Below the pieces are notes generated by a model. The model was not told the origin of the DNA. It saw only the letters and a list, made by a program, of their open reading frames with translations, and did no database searches. DNA of 64,000 nt, from positions 57,528,491 to 57,592,490 of the forward strand of contig CM031857.1 of NCBI GenBank assembly GCA_018697195.1, read 5' to 3'. A program made the translations under genes and the position numbers. Below, one piece after another: positions 62,854-64,000 of this stretch. How positions within the stretch are numbered: the first letter of the stretch is position 1; each line of letters begins with the position of its first letter. Origin of the DNA: Certhia americana. Taxonomy: Eukaryota > Chordata > Aves > Passeriformes > Certhiidae.

Positions 62854-64000
62854 TCTATATCTGAGCCTGGGCTAGCAGATGCAGTGCATGCCCCATGAGC
62901 AGCAGTTAAAAAGCTCAGGAGAACATTGATCTGCCAGTCTTGCCTGCCAGCCCTGAATGCATGCTAGAAGATGTTAGGATGTTTCAAAGGGCGTTGGCTG
63001 ACTGTATTTATGCAACTGAATCCCATCTGCACAGTCTAGTGTCACTCTTTGGCATCAGAAAGAGTGATAGTGTTTGTGGCTTCTATTTAATTTAGGGGTC
63101 ACTAATCTCTCTTCTTCTGGAACATTTGCATGCAGCGTACATCAACCCAGTGCCACAAATGTTAGTTACAGACTGCATAAAAAAAGTTAGATTTCAGCTA
63201 AAAGAAAATAAAATTGCTCCAATGCATATTTCAGGTGGAATTCCATGCCAATGAGTAGGTTCATCCCATTTAGCCTTTGACAAGCACTTTGCAGTTGTCA
63301 TGACTTCTTATGACGTCCCACTCCAAAGTTCAGTCAATTAACACTGATGTCACACTATATATGTAATACAGGAGAAGCTTTTTTCTTTTTCAGCTGGAAA
63401 CTCTTCCTGTACATTTTATTGTGATCTCAAAATTTGTTGTTCCCACCTTGTGTGGGAACATTTTCATTTTTCTGTATTTGCTTTATCTTGTTTTGGGTGG
63501 AGGTGAGGAGGAATCAACAAATCAGCATATTTATCACTCTAACTGACACGTTCACTTCTGATGGGTTTTATCTTGCACATGCTTATTATATTATTCACAA
63601 CGGGAAGCTTTATTATAAAGTGGATGAATGTGACTATTCATTCAAAACAGATGCACATTAAGTGACAGTCACTGAGTCATTGCCTTTTATATGACAAGGA
63701 AATCAGTACAAAGTTGGTTTTCGTTTGACACAGTTACATCAGTCAGTTTGAAAAGGATAGCTGTCCTTTAGTACCAACAATATCATCCTATTTCTACTGT
63801 ACAGATTGCTGTTGCCATGATGTCCTACCTTGGTTTTGTTGTTGGTGTCGTTCTTTTTACAAGATCCACCAGATATCAAGAAGCAAAACTCATTATCAGC
63901 TTTCTTAGGCTGCAGTGTTGTATTTTTCTCTCTTTCCTTTTCTGATAAACAGTGAACAGACAGAAGAGTTCATCTTTTATACAAATATGTAAAGCTCTGT

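Larger units (their letters stand above)
56411..64000. other. Unique non-coding DNA
   Basis: About 7.6 kb of AT-rich DNA with no recognised gene. It contains a TA-rich palindromic stretch at 57331-57368 and two copies of a short unidentified repeat (57869-57901 and 62820-62853). Open frames of up to 145 codons (59155-59592, minus) are Ile/Ser/Phe-rich and look composition-driven. Confidence 0.5.

Noticed and set aside
1..64000. CRISPR arrays, tRNA, snRNA, rRNA, mitochondrial insertions, viral (non-LTR) insertions
   Set aside because: I looked for regular spaced repeats, tRNA A/B-box cloverleaf patterns, familiar snRNA starts and mitochondrial or viral coding blocks and saw none, apart from the 7SL fragment at 51930. 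Sensitive searches (tRNAscan-SE, Infernal, BLASTX) could still find weak cases.

Overview
The window looks like a piece of an AT-rich bird chromosome, either intergenic or deep inside a long intron. I found no protein-coding gene I can name. The avian assignment rests on repeats: seven CR1 LINE loci, most ending or starting in the ATTCTATGAT-type CR1 3' tail or the 'TTTAGGTTGGAA' 3'-UTR block, and LTRs of the endogenous-retrovirus type common in birds (a start of the type TG..CTGGTTTCAGCTGG, an end of the type GGTTAAACCATGACA). There are no bacterial features, no operons, no CpG-island-like promoter and no CRISPR array. The species cannot be told from this sequence.

Layout. 1-250 is the 3' end of a plus-strand CR1. 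251-5471 is unique DNA. 5472-6045 is a solo-like LTR. 6046-9904 is unique DNA with T-rich and TA-rich tracts. 9905-10800 is a plus-strand CR1 carrying the decayed end of its reverse transcriptase. 10801-26619 is unique DNA holding a long polypyrimidine tract, a perfect 13-bp hairpin and a C-run/GCC/GAA low-complexity block at 22037-22146. 26620-27182 is a second LTR with TATA box, poly(A) signal and a near 5-bp target duplication. 27183-41582 is mostly unique, with a CR1 fragment at 34258-34522, an unexpectedly long open frame at 34529-35212 and a (GC)5(AC)24 tract near 38.9 kb. 41583-42425 is an internally deleted minus-strand CR1 ending in a pure TTTCCC hexamer array. Short CR1 tails lie at 43.85 and 56.29 kb. 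56.4-64 kb is unique apart from two related short repeat copies (57869 and 62820).

The most unusual structure is at 51385-52745. A minus-strand CR1 is split by about 0.5 kb of foreign DNA. Its left part is a clear copy of the Alu-domain end of 7SL (signal recognition particle) RNA, and its right part resembles the 3' half of an avian LTR. A 7SL/LTR chimera is a plausible outcome of template switching during reverse transcription, because retroviral particles are known to carry 7SL RNA. Whether this is a single event or a family of elements needs a genome-wide search.

Nothing here supports genes working together. The annotation is essentially a record of retroelement insertion and decay, simple-repeat expansion, and a few unproven splice-bounded open segments.
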